From positions 62,001 to 126,000 of the forward strand of contig NW_026516737.1 of assembly GCF_025766255.1 (NCBI RefSeq): 64,000 nt of DNA, written 5' to 3'. The notes under the pieces were generated by a model. That model made no database searches. It was not told the origin of the DNA and was given only the letters and a program-made list of their open reading frames with translations. Origin of the DNA: Zychaea mexicana (lineage: Eukaryota > Mucoromycota > Mucoromycetes > Mucorales > Lichtheimiaceae). The position numbers were made by a program, and so were the translations under genes. Below, one piece after another: positions 59,005-64,000 of this stretch (within the stretch, counting starts at the first letter, position 1; every line of letters starts with the position of its first letter).

Positions 59005-62000
59005 TGTAAGATTACTTGTACTTATGGAAAATTAAAAGAAAAAGAAGAAAAACAAGATTTCACATTAAGGAGAAAGCTAAAAGTAAAAGCGCTTGCGAAG
59101 GTTGCGGAGCTCATATTCCCTACATCAGGTTGTGCCATGAATGATGCTTCTTGTTGACGTAGCACAAGCTAATAGGAAAACTTTCCGAACAAAAACGAGC
59201 CACGTAGCACTACCTCTATTGTTGTTGTTGTTGTTATGTAAACCTGCATTGAAGCATTTCTCACTCCCACTGTTTGCATACATTTCCCGGCTGCATATAA
59301 GTATGTCTACGGTCTGCACAATACACTACTACAATTCGAGCTCTGCTAGTTCCACGATTATAGACTGGTAAATTCCATTACCTATATATTACACTACGAA
59401 AACGCTCATCGAAAAAGCTGAGATCGTTGAGTAGTATGTAACTAAAACCTGCAGTAAGCTTGTCTTAGTCGACACTAGACAAAACATATCGGCTATATAG
59501 TAAGTTAAAGTGTGTGTGTACAACACCTCCTTCGCAAAGAAGAGTTGCTTTTTATAAACATATATTCAATTGAAATCATCGCTGATGTAAGTACACGTTC
59601 TTCAAAGGTATGATAAAAACGAGATGACTTCAAGTAAGTACATCTTCAAAAACTAATATCATGAAAGCATACGATATTCCTCTCGTCTCTGCTCTTATAA
59701 TCTTGATAGCAACAATTTTCGCAAAAAAACATTTAGCATCTTGGAATAGTACTTACGGCAAAGAAAAGTTTTCATGAAAACCTTTGAATTTCGATCGTCA
59801 TTTAGAAAGACAGTTCGCAGATTATTACTTATGCCGACATTTTAATTTTCTTTGTAGGCTACTCTAACAATCATGGAAAATTCGGAAACAGACTCATGTG
59901 ATCAACAAAAGTTCTTCTTATTTTTTTATTTTTTTGGATACAGGAGTCGAAGATGAAAGACAAAGTCCCTTCAAACTTCAAAAAAAAAAAAGAACTCTGA
60001 CGCACATCCCCTGTTTGAATGTATTGCGACGTTCTACAAGAAAATAAGCAAAAGTCATGCAAATCCTATACCAAAATCACAAGATGCAAATTTCGAACCT
60101 CAAGTACATGGTCTAGCGGATACCATAAACCTACTATCTCCTCGTATATCGACGCAAAGAGCGGAACATTGCGTGCATGGTTTGCATACTGCAGTGTACA
60201 TGATAAGGTAAGCTATTGAACATCAAATCACTATCAATAGTAGCTGAATGACTAGAACCCCCTATCAATGCTTTATTTACCCAAACCTCATCGAACTACC
60301 AACCGAATCCGTGTTCATCTCAAGAATTCAAAATAAGTTTTGCTTGTCAAGTTGCTGTTGACGTTTCTGCATGTGGCTTTTAGCCGGTACATCCATCTAT
60401 TGGCGATGTTATCGACGGATTAACAATCATAACCGCATGGCTGTGTTATGCTGCGAATCTCGCTCGAATGGCTCTCTTGAAGGATACCCTTTTCTTTTGC
60501 TTCTCGGCGTTGCACTGGTGTGGCGCGACTGCTGATGCTTAACGACAAATAGACATTAGTTAAGAGAATATATAATAAAGTGAAGAATATATACAACACA
60601 GTCGCTGTTAAGTATCTCTTTCTCTTGCCCGATGACATGCAAATGACTATGTGATTATATTAAGCGCGTGTGCTGCCTTTTGTCAGAGCAATTCGAGATA
60701 TATACAGGTAGTTGATGAAGACGATTATGTGCTGTTGCACTTGTGCTAAGATATACTGATGCGTTTTTCCCTTATATATACAACCTTCTCGTAGACTTGT
60801 GCGGTTTGGCCAGCTTTGGAGGAATTGGTTCCCTAGTCATTAACGCACGCCTTAAAGAATTTTCTAGCGTTCTGTTCAATAACTCGCTGCTGCACACCCA
60901 GAAATGCTCTAAGAACTTTTACATGTATAATCAGATGGATAGAAAATTTACGCTGCCGTAGTAGGTGCATTTGACGATTTGCGAATCAATATGGTCCAGG
61001 TGTTTGAGCTGACTTCTTATTGGATAAAAAATGGGAAACCGTCTATGAAGAACTCATATTACCTCGAGTCCTTCGGCTACACATGAACGATTCACAGCTT
61101 GCTGACGCATCTTTGGGGTTAATGTGTATAAGCTTATATACTTAATGTCTTAGCGATAGAGCTATTGAAATAAAAATGTGTAGTATAGCGGAGATGACCG
61201 TGTCAAAACGAACAGGAGGGAAAGATTAGCGTCATGCAGCTGTTTACAGCAAACTTTGATTGGGTTGTGCTGCCCAGACATATACAGTACGCATTGATTG
61301 GCTTAAGCTAACAAAGTAATTATTGGGCAACACAGTATTATCTGCGGTTTATGGCGGACAGCGAATCACAATGGTTCCTAATGATCCTTAATAATACACT
61401 GATTCGACAGATACTGTGTCGATCGATTATGTTTCAGGTACTGCTGAAGAAAGATGTTTGGCCTTAATTTAAAACACCAAGTGATTGCTTTTAAGCTTGA
61501 AGCTATTTGACACAATCGCACATCACCACCGGTAGTGTGACGTGTATTGGCACTGATAATAATGGATTGAAATGCTATCATGTTGAAGATGATGCATGTA
61601 CGCTTGAAGTGCATTACAGCATGTCGTTTGAAATATTTAGATACTGTCTGCTGTCAACTATATTTCTTATTCGTAAACGGTGGAACTGCATGGAAAAAGT
61701 TTGGTCGGACCAATGTGTGTGATCGGGGTGTGTGGGGTGCTTTGACTCTTTCCCGTGGTGTATGTGTACACAAGCGTTAGTAAGCAGGCGAGGTCATTGA
61801 TTGGCTATCACTGCGTTTGTATAATTCGGGATTTAACGGCCGAGCTCATCGTGGCCAGTGGCCAGTTGCTTATTCATTCTCGATGAAACCGGCCTGCATG
61901 ATAACGCTGCTGTGCTGTTGTTGCGTAATTTCCCATATATAAAAGCACCTTGCACAACCGTTCCTCTTTCGTCTTTTCCCTTCTTTTTTCTCTCACGTAC

Positions 62001-62030
62001 ACTTCTTTTTTCTTCTCACTGAATATCGTA
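59005..62030. other. Gene-poor interval upstream of CCP1
   Basis: 3 kb with only short, random-looking frames. The final ~80 bases before 62031 are CT-rich (leader of CCP1). A GTT repeat at 59219-59236 and an imperfect inverted repeat (61264 region against 61332 region) are present but not interpretable. Confidence 0.4.
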
Positions 62031-63667
62031 ATGTCATCTGCTGCTTTCCGTCCTCTCTTGCCGCGCTTAGGCGCACGCGCAGCTATCAGCATGGCTGCCC
62101 CTCGTGTTACTTCTCGAATTCCCATGGCCACCAATACCATGTATCGTGGATATTCTACCAGCAACGGTGGCAACAAATCGGGCAACAACACCTTGTTGTT
62201 CCTAGGTAGGTCTAGTGAAAAGAAGTGATCAAACCACCAAGATGAATAAAAAACCTGTTTCTAACCCACCTTTATTGTTCGACTAGGTTTGGCCACTCTG
62301 GGCGGTGCTGGTGGATATTACTATCACACCTCAAACCAGTCCGTCAAGACCGCTTCGCCTGAAGCCACGCAAGCAAAGACCAAGAGCGTCGACTACAATC
62401 AAGTATACAAGGATATTGCCGAGCTTTTGGATGAGGATTCCGAGTATGTTTCATGTGATGCACGCGATTGCACGCCTCTTCCCACCCCTTCATGGGAATA
62501 TTTCTGTTTGTGTATGTAAAACGTATGGGCTAATTCTTTTTTTTTATTCACTGACCCGTCTTAGATATGATGACGGCTCTTATGGTCCAGTCTTTGTTCG
62601 TCTCGCATGGCACGCTTCTGGTACTTATGACAAGGATACCAAGACTGGCGGTAGCAATGGCGCCACAATGCGTATGTATTAGTTTTCAGGAAGGTTATTT
62701 TTGGGGCAGTGCGGAAGAGCGAAAAGGTTTTTTTTTGAAATACATTTTTCTCGTTTAATTGACATGATTACGTTTCATAAAATTAGGCTTTGAGCCCGAA
62801 GCAACTCATGGTGCCAACAACGGCTTGCACATAGCACGCAACATCCTCGAAAAGATTCACAAAAAATACCCTGAGATTAGCTATGGCGACTTGTGGACCT
62901 TGGCTGGTATCTGCGCAATTCAAGAACTGGTAAGTAACATAAAGGGTAACGAACACGCGCTTGTTGGTCCTTCTTTTTTTCTCACACACAAGACAAATAT
63001 GCTTACACTGTCACTGTCAATGTATAAATGACCAAATAGGGCGGTCCTACCATCCCATGGAGACCTGGTCGACAAGATGCTCTTACCGCCGAGACATGCA
63101 CACCCGATGGCCGTCTTCCTGATGCTACCAAGAAGGAAAACCATGCTCGCGATATCTTTTACCGAATGGTAAGTGCTACGCTCATCAAGAACGTTACACA
63201 ACCTCGTACCATTTCCCGGATTTGTAACAAATTATTGATGCTTTTCCTTTTTTTCCGTCCCCGCTGCACAGGGCTTTGATGATCAAGAAATTGTCGCATT
63301 GCTCGGTGGTCACGCATTGGGTCGCTGCCACCCTGATCGCAGTGGCTTTGATGGTCCATGGCAAGAAGCCCCTACTATGTTTACCAACGAATACTTCAAG
63401 GCTCTTGCTGAGCGAAAGTGGGTCAAGAAGACCTTGGCTAACGGTGGATGGCAATACGTCGACAAGAGCAACCCTGATGTCATGATGTTGCCCATCGAAC
63501 TCGACATGTACGCGGACAAGCATTTCAAGAAATATTTCGACTTGTATGCCAAGGATGAAAACAAGTTCTTTGAGGACTTTGCAAAGGCTTTTAAGAAGCT
63601 TATTGAGCTGGGAGTGCCTTTCAAGGGTGATGAGAAGGTATACGTGTTCCCCAAGACTGCCGAGTAA
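62031..63667 (+). CDS. CCP1: Cytochrome c peroxidase, mitochondrial
   Basis: Exons 62031-62205, 62287-62443, 62565-62671, 62787-62929, 63040-63168 and 63272-63667 join in frame to 368 residues. A class I haem peroxidase that reduces hydrogen peroxide with electrons from cytochrome c in the mitochondrial intermembrane space. The first ~55 residues are Arg/Ser/Ala-rich without acidic residues (import presequence), followed by a hydrophobic sorting segment ([17 protein letters not shown]), a bipartite leader as in yeast Ccp1. Distal site [13 protein letters not shown] supplies the Arg, Trp and His; [11 protein letters not shown] follows. [12 protein letters not shown] holds the proximal His; FDGPW supplies the Trp of the radical site; [10 protein letters not shown] supplies the Asp that bonds the proximal His. 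The [14 protein letters not shown] loop is split by an intron. The catalytic set is complete, so an active enzyme is expected. Confidence 0.97.
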
Positions 63668-64000
63668 AAGCAACAGACAAAATAATTATATAAGCACTTT
63701 CTCTCTTCCATTTCTCCTTTCCCTTCCTTCAAAATACCTACACTTGTAAAAATAAAAAGCATACGATACACTACATCTATTGGCTCGGTTTGATTTACTG
63801 TAAGGACGTTCTCATCCAAGAAGATAAAGACGCAGTTCGCGACCAAAGAAACATGACATCATTCTACAACTAAGTGACAAATGACGTATTTAGCTGCTGT
63901 GTTGATGGTGTCTGTCCAATACGCCATCTTTGGATGCTCGTTGAAAGCTGTGAAATCTGTAAGCATCGTAATACTGCTGCTTATGTATGCGTCTGGCTGG
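63668..64000. other. 3' region of CCP1 and window end
   Basis: Pyrimidine-rich 3' UTR with AATAAA at 63751-63756, about 85 bases after the stop codon. Nothing coding can be supported in the remaining bases. Confidence 0.45.
63751..63756 (+). terminator. Poly(A) signal of CCP1
   Basis: AATAAA in an A-rich context, about 85 bases downstream of the CCP1 stop codon. Confidence 0.4.

Noticed and set aside
60070..60150. tRNA-like pieces (TTCGAACCT and TGGTCTAGCGG)
   Set aside because: The box-B-like piece is on the opposite strand and in the wrong order relative to the A-box-like piece; no cloverleaf forms.
61262..61345. Imperfect inverted repeat TGTGCTGCCCA / TGGGCAACACA, about 60 bases apart, MITE-like
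   Set aside because: One mismatch in 11, no target duplication and no second copy in the window.

Overview
The window is nuclear DNA from a filamentous fungus, most likely an early-diverging one of the Mucoromycota (Mucorales-like). The reasons are many short GT..YAG introns of about 45-120 nt, CT-rich leaders before start codons, proteins rich in poly-Ser, poly-Gln, poly-Asn and poly-Thr, standard fungal housekeeping genes, and transposase relics of the CACTA/Plavaka type. No bacterial, viral or organellar segment was seen. The species cannot be named from the sequence alone.

Layout. 1-4.65 kb has no recognisable gene. 4.66-7.13 kb (+) is an eight-exon purine/xanthine permease of the NAT/NCS2 family. 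8.63-9.92 kb (+) encodes a disordered protein of unknown role, with three CRE-type half sites in its upstream region. 10.36-12.21 kb (+) encodes an MLX-like bHLH transcription factor. 13.26-15.13 kb and 15.98-16.79 kb (+) encode two neighbouring membrane proteins whose cytosolic tails carry PY motifs.

17.9-23.7 kb is a graveyard of mobile elements. It holds a C-terminal transposase fragment, decayed coding exons with two C2H2 fingers, and a CACTA/Plavaka-like transposase relic. That relic contains a ~380-bp internal inversion and a 5'-truncated LINE insertion flanked by a 14-bp target-site duplication.

25.15-27.12 kb (+) encodes a CPSF6/7-like RNA-binding protein of the mRNA 3'-processing machinery. 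28.7-41.6 kb holds three same-strand (-) genes for C2H2/C2HC zinc-finger factors with closely similar recognition helices, and a phosphomannomutase gene (SEC53/PMM, +) lies between the second and third. 41.6-47.06 kb is gene-poor. 47.06-52.30 kb (+) is a 14-exon gene for a CEP104-like protein (jelly-roll, coiled coil, TOG, zinc-finger array), a ciliary-tip protein family that is surprising in a fungus expected to lack flagella. It is followed by a six-exon gene of unknown function (-), a TRIC-type cation channel (-), an ornithine cyclodeaminase/mu-crystallin family protein (+, divergent from TRIC), a gene for a degenerate RNase H-fold protein (-), and cytochrome c peroxidase (CCP1, +).

The genes are mostly independent units, as expected in a fungal chromosome. 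The local relationships of note are the TRIC/cyclodeaminase divergent promoter, the convergent tail-to-tail pairs (CEP104/unknown gene, and cyclodeaminase/RNase H-like gene), the PY-protein pair and the zinc-finger cluster. Exon models were built by hand from reading frame, splice consensus and family similarity. Totals come out in frame for every multi-exon gene, but no transcript data were available.
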